Both the position numbers and the translations under genes were made by a program. From Streptomyces graminofaciens (GTDB lineage: Bacteria; Actinomycetota; Actinomycetes; Streptomycetales; Streptomycetaceae), in contig NZ_AP018448.1 of the NCBI RefSeq assembly GCF_030294945.1, forward strand, positions 8,280,501 through 8,344,500: 64,000 nt of DNA. The letters run 5' to 3'. Below, piece by piece: positions 1-7,728 of this stretch (within the stretch, counting starts at the first letter, position 1; the number at the start of each line of letters is the position of its first letter). The notes beneath the pieces are model-generated. The model ran no database searches, had not been told where the DNA came from, and saw only the letters and a list, made by a program, of their open reading frames with translations.

Positions 1-726
1 GTCGCTCAATGCGAGAGCGTAGACGTCTTCGAGTCGCTTGACGACGGCGGGTGTGTCGTGGATTTTGCCCATGCTTACGCCCTCGCCGTAGCCCACCGGC
101 GGCTGATCCTCGAACGCCATGAGCGTCAACATGCCTTGTAGGAGCGGGTAGGCGCCGACTCCGAACGGCAGTACGTGGATACGTACCCGGCCGCTCTCCG
201 TCAGGCGGACCATGTGCATGAGCTGCTCCGCCATGACGTCTCGCCCCCCGACGGAGCGACGCAGAACTGCCTCGTCCAGCACCGCCCAAAACACGGGTGT
301 CACCGGATCGTCCAGGATTTTCGCGCGCTCAAGGCGTGTGACAACGCGCCTGTCACATTCCTCTTCACTCACAGGAGGGAAGGTCGCGCTCAGAACCGCA
401 CGTGCGTACCCCTTCGTCTGAAGAACGCCTGGCACGAACGCGCTGGCGTACTCCCTGATCGTCATGGCCTGTTGTTCGAGTAGGCGCACGGACTCGAAGT
501 AATCCGTAACCGCCACATCGTCCTGCGGCAGAAAGCTGCTCAACACATCCCCCGTGTTCAGAGCCCTGTCCAACCGCCGCGCGTCCTCCTTCGACGGCAC
601 TCGGCGGCCCGCCTCGATGTGGGCCACGTGGGAGCGCGTCATGACCGCCATGTCGGCCAGTTGCTGCTGCGTCAGCCCCGCCGTCTCGCGCTGTTGTTTG
701 AGCCAGTCGCCGTAGATCGTGCCCAT
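1..726 (-). CDS. XRE-family regulator with DUF5753 domain (3' end cut by window edge)
   Basis: Reading the minus strand from ATG at 726 gives MGTIYGDWLKQQRETAGL, an uninterrupted frame of 242 codons to the window edge, so the stop lies outside. Residues about 5-60 form an XRE helix-turn-helix (QQLADMAVMTRSHVAHIEAG). The rest (PGVLQTKGYARAVL, then VLPFGVGAYPLLQGMLTLMAFED) matches the DUF5753 module of WhiJ-like Streptomyces regulators. Such proteins usually act with a small partner and bind their own promoter. A perfect inverted repeat, GTGACA-N7-TGTCAC, lies 15 nt upstream of the start. The gene is divergent from the two small genes at 897-1477. The family call is firm; the target genes are unknown. 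Confidence 0.85.
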   Translation of the reverse strand, partial: MGTIYGDWLKQQRETAGLTQQQLADMAVMTRSHVAHIEAGRRVPSKEDARRLDRALNTGDVLSSFLPQDDVAVTDYFESVRLLEQQAMTIREYASAFVPGVLQTKGYARAVLSATFPPVSEEECDRRVVTRLERAKILDDPVTPVFWAVLDEAVLRRSVGGRDVMAEQLMHMVRLTESGRVRIHVLPFGVGAYPLLQGMLTLMAFEDQPPVGYGEGVSMGKIHDTPAVVKRLEDVYALALSD

Positions 727-740
727 CGCCCAACTCCCTT

Positions 741-759
741 GTGACAAATGCGCTGTCAC
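741..759. promoter_or_regulatory. Inverted repeat GTGACA-N7-TGTCAC, candidate XRE operator
   Basis: Perfect 6-bp inverted repeat with a 7-nt spacer in the divergent region between the XRE gene (start 726) and the small genes beginning at 897. The position suits autoregulation by the adjacent XRE protein; binding is inferred, not shown. Confidence 0.4.
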
Positions 760-810
760 CAGCCGACCCCTGGCGAGCGTAGCCCGGCATGTCTCAGGCT
801 GTGAGCGGAT

Positions 811-880
811 CGCTACACAAAGCGAAAACCCCCGCGACCGTACGACCGGTCCGGGGGCGTGGTCATCAACCGCTACACAA
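811..880 (+). repeat. Direct repeat CGCTACACAA, two copies exactly 60 bp apart
   Basis: CGCTACACAA occurs at 811-820 and 871-880. Between them (about 829-856) an imperfect GC hairpin, CCCCCGCGACCG/CGGTCCGGGGG, could act as an attenuator or terminator. The second copy lies 16 nt before the start at 897. The paired sites may bind a regulator of the small-gene operon; function is inferred from position only. Confidence 0.35.
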
Positions 881-896
881 GGACGGAAACGACGAC

Positions 897-1145
897 ATGG
901 GCAACCTTATCGCCCGCTTCTTCATGCTGCTCCGGAAACGCCGGATCCTGGAGCCGAGCCTCCCTCCGGTCGTCTTCCCCCACCCCACCGGTCCGACCGT
1001 CCGCCACCTCGGCTCACCCCCGCTGCGCGGCGAGGACAACGCCCTGACGCGACCCTGGCTCAAGGATGGCCACACCCCGGAGTTCAGGCTCCAACTGGCC
1101 CGGGCCCGTGCGCTGTACGAGAGGGAGGTGGCGGCATGGGGGTGA
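897..1145 (+). CDS. Small conserved actinobacterial protein, unknown function
   Basis: 82-aa protein starting MGNLIARFFMLLRKRRILEP, with a basic N-terminal helix and a C-terminal helical segment (EFRLQLARARALYEREVAAWG). An ATG at 897 preceded by AAGGACGG is preferred to the longer upstream frame, which would run through the repeat and hairpin region. It overlaps the next gene by 10 nt, indicating translational coupling. It has the look of the small genes that accompany XRE/DUF5753 regulators, but I recognise no domain. There is no signal peptide or membrane segment. Confidence 0.6.
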   Translation: MGNLIARFFMLLRKRRILEPSLPPVVFPHPTGPTVRHLGSPPLRGEDNALTRPWLKDGHTPEFRLQLARARALYEREVAAWG

Positions 1146-1477
1146 GCCACGGGAACGGAACCGTGGCGCGGCTGCTGCCCTGGACCGAGGCCGGCGGCAA
1201 GCCGTGCTACGTCGTGGGCGACGGCGAGGGCTACGTGTCCCGGCTGGCCGACGACATCGAGAGCGTGCAGCTCGGCATGGCCGGCGAACTGCTGGGCCAC
1301 GCGGCCGACATACTGGCCGACCACCGCGTCACCGGCGCGGAACTCCGCTTCCTGCTCGCCCGGATGACGGAGTCGCTGACCGACGTCCACCGGATCGCGG
1401 AGAGCCGGGGCGCTCGGCTGTCATCCGTGCCGCCGACGAACGCGGCCTCCGTGTCGGACGCCGGAGCCGTCCGGTGA
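1136..1477 (+). CDS. Small conserved Streptomyces protein, unknown function
   Basis: 113-aa acidic protein (MGVSHGNGTVARLLPWTEAG...). Its central helical part, MAGELLGHAADILADHRVTGAELRFLL, looks like a compact helical bundle. The ATG at 1136 sits inside the end of the preceding gene, so the two are probably one operon divergent from the XRE regulator. Its 3' end overlaps the convergent OGG-fold gene by 57 nt. No catalytic motif is visible; a regulatory partner role is only suggested by the neighbourhood. Confidence 0.6.
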   Translation: MGVSHGNGTVARLLPWTEAGGKPCYVVGDGEGYVSRLADDIESVQLGMAGELLGHAADILADHRVTGAELRFLLARMTESLTDVHRIAESRGARLSSVPPTNAASVSDAGAVR

Positions 1478-2278
1478 CCATGACCCGGCCGGCTTCCATA
1501 CGCCGTTGAAGACGGCCAGTTCCAGCAGGTCGGGGCTCGACCTGGGCCATCCGATCCCGGCGGACGCGAGTTGGTCGGCGGCGGCGGTCATCCAGCGCAG
1601 GTAGACCTCGTAGCGATGCGGCGTCCAGCCGCCGTCCGACCAGATCCACGTCGCCACGGCCGGCGCGGACGTCAGCCCGATGTCCGTTCCGACCCGCGAG
1701 GCGTGGTCGCGCATGACGCGTGCGACTCTCTGGTCCAGGATCAGCGCACGAGGAGTGTGCGGAGCGTCCGTCGCCAGGTCGAGGAAGTAGAGGAACTTGG
1801 TGAAGAACGCCGGCCCCAGTCCCTTCACCGCGCCGTGCAACGCACGATAGGCCGCGACGGCCCCCTCCGACCGGAGAGCGATCCCCGCCCGGTTCAACGC
1901 GTCGGCGGTGGACGGCTGAGCCAGGATCTCCTTGAGCCGGTGGGGGCCGTAGCCGTTTCGGCCCTGGCCCCAGACATACGGGGCCACGAGAGCCTCGGAC
2001 CACTCCGCGTGCTCCGTCGCCTCGCGCACGGCCTCGGCCACCCGGGTGCGGCTGAGTGCCACGGGCTGGGCGTGCGAGCGGTCAAGAAGCCGGTCGGGCC
2101 ACGGTTCGATCCCCGACCAGTGTGCCGGGACGTAGTCGACGGCATGCGTCCCGGCGCCCGCCGCACAGCGCGCGCCGACGCCGACCAGCCATTCACCGAG
2201 GTCCCGCACCGCGGAGTCCGGCAACCGCCGTTTCAGCGACTCGGCGTCCATCACGTCCGCCACTTCCTGCCGTCGCAC
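1421..2278 (-). CDS. 8-oxoguanine DNA glycosylase OGG-fold protein
   Basis: 285 aa. Residues about 80-200 resemble the HhH-GPD glycosylase core: KGLGPAFFTKFLYF supplies a hairpin-like turn and a lysine in the catalytic position, and ALILDQRVARVM supplies the aspartate downstream. These match the actinobacterial proteins annotated as OGG fold, which are remote from classical MutM or Ogg. The GTG at 2278 follows GAGAGGAG; an ATG nine codons in (MDAESL) is an alternative. The likely role is base-excision recognition of oxidised or modified bases, but no substrate is proven for this subfamily. It stands alone and overlaps the convergent gene at its 3' end. Confidence 0.7.
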   Translation of the reverse strand: MRRQEVADVMDAESLKRRLPDSAVRDLGEWLVGVGARCAAGAGTHAVDYVPAHWSGIEPWPDRLLDRSHAQPVALSRTRVAEAVREATEHAEWSEALVAPYVWGQGRNGYGPHRLKEILAQPSTADALNRAGIALRSEGAVAAYRALHGAVKGLGPAFFTKFLYFLDLATDAPHTPRALILDQRVARVMRDHASRVGTDIGLTSAPAVATWIWSDGGWTPHRYEVYLRWMTAAADQLASAGIGWPRSSPDLLELAVFNGVWKPAGSWSPDGSGVRHGGRVRRRHG

Positions 2279-2301
2279 GCCCGGTCTCCTCTCTCCGATC
2301 C

Positions 2302-3855
2302 TCAGCCGAGGTCCTCGGTGGTGAAGTGCCGGTGATACTTCATCCCTCCGTCGGTGCCGCGCAACACCCAGAACGCGTCCAGGTCCTGCTTCTTCGCGTC
2401 CAGGAAGCCGGGCGCGCCGAACACCACGTCCACGTGTTTGTCGCCGTCGGTGTCGAGAAGCGGGCCCACGACGGTGATGCGGTTACGGGTCGGGCCTCGG
2501 CCGGTGGCGGGGGTGTCGCTCCCGGGGACGCCGGGGCTGTCGAGGTTCACCGCCTGGACGGCCTCGGCGTCCGCCGCGAGCAGATCGGGGACCAGCCAGA
2601 CCACACCGTTGTTGTCGTTGGCGCCGGTCGCCGAGGTGACCAGGTCGGCCCTGCCGTCGCCGGTGACGTCACCCAGCGCGGTGCCGCCCATACCGCCGTA
2701 CTGCGTCGCGTCCGTCAGTCCCGGCGGCGAGCCGGTGAGCACCCCGTCCTGCTTGCCGCTCTCGGGCCCGGAACGGGTGCTGAGCCGGTAGCCGACGGCC
2801 AGTTGCTTTCGAGGCGCGCTGAAGCCCGCCGTGAACAGGTCGTCGATGCCGTCGCCGTCCACGTCGCCCGGCTGCCCCTCCAGGCCGATGTCCGGCGGCT
2901 CGCGGCGCTCGGTGAGCCTCAGCCCTTGCGGGCCGCCGCGCAGATACTGCAGACCGCTGACGACCACATCGCCGTCGCCCTCCATGTCCGGATCGGTCCA
3001 GTGGAACCACAGCGCCAGATCGGTCGCCTTGTCGCCGTCGAAGTCGCCGGTCAGGAAGCGGGCCGGAACCGAGTCCGGCCAACGGCCGCCGGTCAGGTTC
3101 TGGCGGCGGGCGGGTGCGCCGCCGCGCTCGACGGGGCCGTACCACACCGTGCCCTCCGGGCCTGTGGCCCCGCCCGGGACGAACAGGTCGGCGTTGCCGT
3201 CCCCGTCGAAGTCCCCGGTGGCCGCGGGGCTTCTCGGCGCCCCGGTGAGCGGCTGCGGGTCGCCCACGCCGCGCGGCCCGCCCCACAGTACGGCCGGGTC
3301 GCGGTCCTGGGGGGCCTGGACCAGATCGGTGTAGCCGTCGTGGTCCAGATCGGCGCGGAACAGCTGTATCTGCTCGGGCCCCCTCTTCGAGGTCGGCAGC
3401 GGGACTACGGTGCGCAGGCGCGGATCCAGTCCGTCCGCCGAGCCGTACACCACCACCAGGCTCGGGCCCGCCACCACCGCGGCGAAGTCGTCGTAACCGT
3501 CGCCGTTGAGATCCCCGGGCCGTGGGTGCTCCGAAGGCTTGCCGGCCGGTGGCCGCTCACCCCGGGAGCGGGCCGTGTGCCGCCGCCCGTCGTCGCTGTC
3601 GTCGCTGTCGCCGTCGGCCGCACGCTCCGCAGGGCCGCACCCGGCCGCCAGCAGCGCGGCTGCCAGCATGACGGCGGCGAATCCGCGCGGGCGTCCGGCG
3701 CGCGGGCGTCCGGCGAGCGGGCGTGCGGCGACGCGAACCGCCAGGGGCGCCGGAGGCCTGTGCCCGCGCCCCGCGCCCGGACGCGGGTCGGCTCTCGGGA
3801 CTGCCGCCGGCGGCGACAGCCCCGCCCTCCGTGCCACCCGCACCAGCCACTCCAT
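2302..3855 (-). CDS. FG-GAP/VCBS repeat lipoprotein (integrin-like beta-propeller)
   Basis: 517 aa from ATG 3855 (GAGG five nt upstream); the frame is open to 3996, but the extension lacks a good ribosome site. After a basic, proline-rich N-terminus comes a hydrophobic stretch ending LLAAGC, a lipobox. The body carries seven calcium-binding type repeats, such as GDLNGDGYDDF, ADLDHDGYTDL, GDFDGDGNADLF, GDVDGDGIDDLF, GDVTGDGRADLV and LDTDGDKHVDVV, which form an FG-GAP/VCBS beta-propeller. It is predicted to be membrane-anchored on the cell exterior and to bind calcium. Ligands are unknown. The unusually long pre-lipobox region (about 60 residues) leaves the exact start uncertain. Confidence 0.75.
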   Translation of the reverse strand: MEWLVRVARRAGLSPPAAVPRADPRPGAGRGHRPPAPLAVRVAARPLAGRPRAGRPRGFAAVMLAAALLAAGCGPAERAADGDSDDSDDGRRHTARSRGERPPAGKPSEHPRPGDLNGDGYDDFAAVVAGPSLVVVYGSADGLDPRLRTVVPLPTSKRGPEQIQLFRADLDHDGYTDLVQAPQDRDPAVLWGGPRGVGDPQPLTGAPRSPAATGDFDGDGNADLFVPGGATGPEGTVWYGPVERGGAPARRQNLTGGRWPDSVPARFLTGDFDGDKATDLALWFHWTDPDMEGDGDVVVSGLQYLRGGPQGLRLTERREPPDIGLEGQPGDVDGDGIDDLFTAGFSAPRKQLAVGYRLSTRSGPESGKQDGVLTGSPPGLTDATQYGGMGGTALGDVTGDGRADLVTSATGANDNNGVVWLVPDLLAADAEAVQAVNLDSPGVPGSDTPATGRGPTRNRITVVGPLLDTDGDKHVDVVFGAPGFLDAKKQDLDAFWVLRGTDGGMKYHRHFTTEDLG

Positions 3856-4043
3856 GGGACCTCGCACATCCACGACGCCGAAACACACACTGGACCGCCG
3901 ACAGGCCGAAAAGGTTGCCGCCCACGACGGCAGGTGGCCCGCGCCCCAGGCGAGCCAACCCCGCGCGGACCGCACGCCCGCGACTACGGCCGCCACCCGG
4001 CCCGTCCGGAGAGCCGACGGCCGGGTACATGTAACCCATAACC

Positions 4044-4066
4044 GGTAACCGGTATTACCGGTTACC
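4044..4066. promoter_or_regulatory. 23-bp palindrome containing AACCG-N7-CGGTT
   Basis: The 11-nt arms are perfectly complementary around one central base. The core AACCG-GTATTAC-CGGTT at 4047-4063 has the same half-sites and spacing as the repeats at 14908-14924 and 49739-49755. It lies between the end of the phosphotransferase gene (4081) and the start of the VCBS lipoprotein gene (3855), both on the minus strand, so it could be an operator for the lipoprotein or a weak terminator. Confidence 0.5.
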
Positions 4067-4080
4067 GTCGGATCGGCTCC

Positions 4081-5082
4081 TCAGACCGGTGGGGCGGTGA
4101 GAAGCTCCAGCAGCCAGCGGGCACTCGCCTCCTCGACGGCGCCGGACCCCGCGCTGGAGAAGACGCGCCCCCAGGAAGCCGCCCGCCCGAGCGCGGCCAG
4201 CCGCCACGCCAGGCTCACCGCCCGCCGCAGCTCCGTCGACGTCGTCCGCCCGGCGTCCGTCCACGGCTCCAGATACGCGTCCCGCAGCCGCCCCATCACC
4301 TCCGCCCCGTACCGCTCCCCGGCCTTCGCCACCGGGATCCGCAGGCTGCAGAACGGGTGGGTGACGGACGCGTCGCCCCAGTCGAAGAAGGTGAAGCGGG
4401 CCGGTGCCGGGTGGAAGAACTGGCCGTCGTGGAGGTCAGCGTGGTCGAGGGAGTCGGCGACGCTCAGGGCCACGAGTTCCGCACACCAGTCCACGAGGCG
4501 GGGCCGGAGTGCCGCGAGGCTCCCGCGCTGGTCGGGCCGCAGCACGGTGTTCTCGGCCACCAGCCTGTCGAAGACCTCGGGCAGCGCGGCCGTACGCGCG
4601 CTGGGTACGCCCACCCGCTCGATGTCCCCGGCGTACGGCACCAGGGCCCGCTGCATCGCCGCGTACCGGCGCAGGACGTCCTCCCACACCTCGGGGCCGG
4701 CCCCGTCCCGTTCCAGTACGTGCCGGAACAGCTCGCCCCCGTCGGGCAGCAGGGACCAGCCGCGCTCGGCGTCGACGGCGAGCGGCTCCAGCACATGCTC
4801 CGGCACCCACCGGGCCAACGCCTCCGTCAGCGCGCCCTCCCACACACTGGCCGGCGGATTCGCCTTGAACCAGACCGGGGCACGCCCCTCCACGGGGACG
4901 CGGATCAGGACGGACCACGGCCGCAGCCGTACCTCCCGGCGGCCGTTCTCCCGCAGTCCGTGCGCGGCGAGCCCGTCCGCCACCCAGTCGAGGGCCGCCG
5001 CCCGCCACGCCTCCTGCTCCCACGGCGTCACCGCGTCCTCGTACTGACCCCGGTCCACACTCGTCGATGTCTCGTCCCGCAT
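4081..5082 (-). CDS. APH/choline-kinase-type phosphotransferase
   Basis: 333 aa of the aminoglycoside phosphotransferase fold. HADLHDGQ (about 214-221) is the catalytic loop with Asp216; the usual metal-binding Asn is replaced by Gln. FFDWGDAS (about 232-239) is the Asp-containing metal loop. VWFKAN (about 70-75) provides the ATP-binding lysine. It probably transfers phosphate from ATP to a hydroxyl of a small molecule; I cannot tell whether this is an antibiotic or a metabolite. It sits alone between the VCBS lipoprotein and the SDR gene. Streptomyces carry many such genes without known substrates, so a resistance label would be unjustified. Confidence 0.75.
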   Translation of the reverse strand: MRDETSTSVDRGQYEDAVTPWEQEAWRAAALDWVADGLAAHGLRENGRREVRLRPWSVLIRVPVEGRAPVWFKANPPASVWEGALTEALARWVPEHVLEPLAVDAERGWSLLPDGGELFRHVLERDGAGPEVWEDVLRRYAAMQRALVPYAGDIERVGVPSARTAALPEVFDRLVAENTVLRPDQRGSLAALRPRLVDWCAELVALSVADSLDHADLHDGQFFHPAPARFTFFDWGDASVTHPFCSLRIPVAKAGERYGAEVMGRLRDAYLEPWTDAGRTTSTELRRAVSLAWRLAALGRAASWGRVFSSAGSGAVEEASARWLLELLTAPPV

Positions 5083-5146
5083 CGCGCCATCCCAGCACCG
5101 GCGGCGGACAGCGGGCCACCCTATTTTCCGCGTCGCGCCCGCCCGC

Positions 5147-5926
5147 TCAGTGAACGGAGAACCCGCCGTCGACGAACACGGCCTGCCCGGTGACGTACGC
5201 CGACGCCCGGCTCGCCAGGAACACCGCCGCGCCCGCGAAGTCCTCGGCCAAGCCGTTGCGCCCGACCATCGTCCGCGCGGCCAGCGCCGCCACCATCTCC
5301 GGGTCGGACGACAACCGCGCGTTGAGCGGGCTCGGGACGAAACCCGGCACGAGCGTGTTGCAGGTGACGCCGTACGGCGACCACGCCTCCGCCTGCGAAC
5401 GGGCCAGCGACTCCACCGCCCCCTTGGAGACCCCGTACGCCCCGCTCCGCACGAACGCCCGGTGTGCCTGCTGCGAGGTGATGTGGATGATCCGCCCGAA
5501 GCCCCGCTCGGCCATACCCGGCCCGAACCGCTCGCCCAGCAGATACGGCGCCTCCAGGTTCACCGCCATGGTCGAGTCCCACACCTCCTCGCTCAACTCG
5601 CCCATCGGGGGCCGCAGATTGATCCCGGCGGAGTTGACGAGGATGTCGGGCTCGCCGTGCGCCTTGACCGCCCGCTCGGCCGCCGTACGCACGCCCTCCC
5701 GGCTGCCCAGATCACCGCTCACCCACGCCGCCCGGCATCCCTCGGCCGTCAACTCCTCGACCGTGGCGACCAGTTGAGCTTCCTTGCGGGCCACGATCAC
5801 GACGCTCGCCCCGGCCCGCGCGAGGGCCCCGGCGATGGCCCGCCCGATACCGGAACTGCCACCGGTCACCACGGCGACCCGGCCGTCCAACGAGAACAAC
5901 GAGGAGAGATACGTCTGCGAACTCAT
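5147..5926 (-). CDS. SDR-family NAD(P)-dependent oxidoreductase
   Basis: 259 aa, the usual length of a classical short-chain dehydrogenase. TGGSSGIG (about 21-28) is the dinucleotide-binding glycine motif, NSAG follows beta-4, and the catalytic Ser-Tyr-Lys set is present in ITSQQ...GAYGVSK. The C-terminus has the typical LVPGFVPSPL and VTGQAVFVDGG elements. The alanine/arginine-rich region after beta-2 (VARKEAQ) favours NADP(H), as inference. It resembles 3-oxoacyl-ACP reductase and gluconate 5-dehydrogenase branches; substrate not assignable. It is a single gene with its own upstream region containing a short 12-bp tandem repeat. Confidence 0.85.
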   Translation of the reverse strand: MSSQTYLSSLFSLDGRVAVVTGGSSGIGRAIAGALARAGASVVIVARKEAQLVATVEELTAEGCRAAWVSGDLGSREGVRTAAERAVKAHGEPDILVNSAGINLRPPMGELSEEVWDSTMAVNLEAPYLLGERFGPGMAERGFGRIIHITSQQAHRAFVRSGAYGVSKGAVESLARSQAEAWSPYGVTCNTLVPGFVPSPLNARLSSDPEMVAALAARTMVGRNGLAEDFAGAAVFLASRASAYVTGQAVFVDGGFSVH

Positions 5927-5943
5927 GCCCGAACCCTAGGCAA

Positions 5944-5979
5944 AGTCCTGGGCGGAGTCCTGGGCAGAGTCCTGGGCGA
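5944..5979. repeat. 12-bp tandem repeat, three copies (AGTCCTGGGCRR)
   Basis: Three consecutive copies of AGTCCTGGGCGG/CAG/CGA lie between the SDR start (5926) and the end of the acetyltransferase gene (6012). A fourth degenerate unit follows. No function is visible. Confidence 0.6.
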
Positions 5980-6011
5980 AGCCCTCGTCGGACCGTCGGG
6001 AGGCAGGTCCG

Positions 6012-6533
6012 TCAGATGCCGAACGGCGCCGCATAACGGACGGTCCCGCTAGGCAGCGCGTCGGCGTCGGCGTCGGCCTCGGCGAGGGCGAGCGCCATCA
6101 GCGCCTCGTCCGGCACGTCGATCGTCAGCCCGATGCCGTACCGGGACGCACGGCTGAAGCCGAACCTGGGGTAGTACGTCGGATGCCCGAGGACGACGAC
6201 GAAGCGCTCACCCATGTCCTTGGCGGCCGTCAGCGCGGCGCGGATCGCCGCCGAACCGGCGCCCGTCTTCTGCCGCTCCGGCAGGACCGCGACCGGCCCC
6301 AGGCACAGGGCCGGGGTCTCGCCGATGTGGCAGCGGGTCAGCAGCGCGTGGCCGACGACCGTGCCGTCCTCCTCGGTCGTGACGATGGACAGCCCGTCGA
6401 TCCAGGCCGCGTCTGCGCGCAGCGCCTCGACGAGGTCGGCCTCCTCCGTCCGCCCGAACGCGGTGGCGACGGCGGTACGGATGGCGGGGACGTCCGCGCC
6501 GGTCTCGGCGCGTGTGATCCACGAGGTGTGCAT
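6012..6533 (-). CDS. GNAT N-acetyltransferase (YhbS-like)
   Basis: 173 aa with the GNAT acetyl-CoA site: LGPVAVLPERQKTGAGSAAIRAAL (about 78-101) includes the Q/RxxGxG/A-type loop, followed by FVVVLGHPTYYPRFGF, which is characteristic of the YhbS branch. It is cytosolic with no targeting signal. The tail carries a short Ala-Asp run (ADADADAL). The substrate is unknown; members acetylate small amines, acyl carriers or protein N-termini. Single gene, minus strand, divergent from the secreted hydrolase at 6795. Confidence 0.8.
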   Translation of the reverse strand: MHTSWITRAETGADVPAIRTAVATAFGRTEEADLVEALRADAAWIDGLSIVTTEEDGTVVGHALLTRCHIGETPALCLGPVAVLPERQKTGAGSAAIRAALTAAKDMGERFVVVLGHPTYYPRFGFSRASRYGIGLTIDVPDEALMALALAEADADADALPSGTVRYAAPFGI

Positions 6534-6596
6534 GGCGCGACGCTAACACCGAGCCCGAACCGACGACCGCCCGTTCAAGAGCGCCTTTCAGCGGCG

Positions 6597-6656
6597 CCCT
6601 CAACGGCCTTCAACGGTCCTCAGCTGCCTTCAACTGCCTTCAACGGCCCTCAAAGG
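6597..6656. repeat. 10-bp tandem repeat, six imperfect copies (CCTTCAACGG)
   Basis: Six head-to-tail decamers (CCCTCAACGG, CCTTCAACGG, TCCTCAGCTG, CCTTCAACTG, CCTTCAACGG, CCCTCAAAGG) lie in the divergent region upstream of the beta-lactamase-fold gene. The period of about one helical turn puts every copy on the same face of the DNA. Confidence 0.6.
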
Positions 6657-6794
6657 GAAGGCCGACTGCCCTTCAAGTCCCTTTCGCTGCCCCCGAGTAC
6701 ACACGCACGTACAACTTTCGGTCATCCTTGCGAGTCAACTGAAGCGACTGCGCCACGAGCGCACTCGTCATCGTCGAAGGAATGGGAAGCCTCC

Positions 6795-7724
6795 ATGACT
6801 CACCGGATATCCCGGGGCACGCGTGTGCTCGCCGCGATCCTCGGGGCCGGGGTGCTGGTGCCGCTGGCGGCCGCCGGACCGGCCACGGCCGCCGGTACGC
6901 CGAAGGTCGTCTGCACCTCCGAACAGCCGGAACTCGCCACGAAGTTGCAGAAGGACATCACGAAGGCGCTCAGTGGCCGCAAGGGCACCGTGGCGGTCGG
7001 CCTCTACGACCGCGAGACCAACACCACCTGCACGCTCAGAGCCGCCACCGCCTTCGACTCCGCCAGCGTGGTCAAGGTGACCGTACTCGCGGCCCTCCTC
7101 TGGGACGCCAAGAAGCAGAACCGCACCCTCACCGACCGCGAGGCCACCCTCGCGACCGCCATGATCACCAAGTCCGACAACGACGCCACCAGCAAGCTCT
7201 GGAGGCAGCTCGGCCTGAAGAAGATCAAGGGCTTCCTGACCGCCGCCGGGATGACGCAGACCAAGCCGGGCGCGAACAACTACTGGGGCCTCACCCAGAT
7301 CACCGTCCAGGACGAGCAGAAGCTCCTCGCGCTCCTCACCGCGAAGAACACCGTCCTCACCGACAAGGCCCGCGCCTACGTCCTCAAGCTCATGAACAAG
7401 GTCGTCGCCGCGCAGCGCTGGGGAACCCCGGCCGGGGCGCCCTCCACGGTGAAGGTGCACGTAAAGAACGGCTGGCTGTCCCGCGCCACGCACGGCTGGC
7501 GCGTCCACAGCATCGGCGCCTTCCAGGGTGACGGCCACGACTACACCATTACTGTCCTCACCCACGGCAACAGCACGATGCAGTACGGCGTCAACACCAT
7601 CCAGGCCGTCGCCAAGGCCATCCACAAGGACCTCGTGCCGGCCCCGCGCACCACGAGTTCGGCCAGTGTTGAGCGGTACGTTCCCACGACCCAGCCGCAG
7701 GAGGCAGTCGTCCCCGTACCGTGA
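6795..7724 (+). CDS. Secreted serine hydrolase of the class A beta-lactamase fold
   Basis: 309 aa from ATG 6795 (GAAGGAATGGGAAG upstream). A Sec-type signal (LAAILGAGVLVPLAAAGPATAA) is followed by the penicilloyl-serine-transferase motifs in order: SVVK (SxxK nucleophile and lysine, about 94-97), SDN in TKSDNDAT, and KNG in place of KTG (HVKNGWL). No clear omega-loop Glu166 motif is seen. This argues for a peptidase or esterase-like or non-hydrolytic role rather than a resistance beta-lactamase. It is probably exported to the cell wall or medium. The next gene begins 4 nt after its stop, so the two are likely co-transcribed. Confidence 0.75.
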   Translation: MTHRISRGTRVLAAILGAGVLVPLAAAGPATAAGTPKVVCTSEQPELATKLQKDITKALSGRKGTVAVGLYDRETNTTCTLRAATAFDSASVVKVTVLAALLWDAKKQNRTLTDREATLATAMITKSDNDATSKLWRQLGLKKIKGFLTAAGMTQTKPGANNYWGLTQITVQDEQKLLALLTAKNTVLTDKARAYVLKLMNKVVAAQRWGTPAGAPSTVKVHVKNGWLSRATHGWRVHSIGAFQGDGHDYTITVLTHGNSTMQYGVNTIQAVAKAIHKDLVPAPRTTSSASVERYVPTTQPQEAVVPVP

Positions 7725-7728
7725 CGGC

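Noticed and set aside
2056-4041. A 661-codon plus-strand frame
   Set aside because: Antisense to the VCBS lipoprotein with its repeated calcium-binding motifs; low-complexity composition and no ribosome site.
4081-5082. Labelling the APH-type protein as an antibiotic-resistance gene
   Set aside because: The fold is shared by many kinases of small molecules; the metal-binding Asn is replaced and no resistance context is present.
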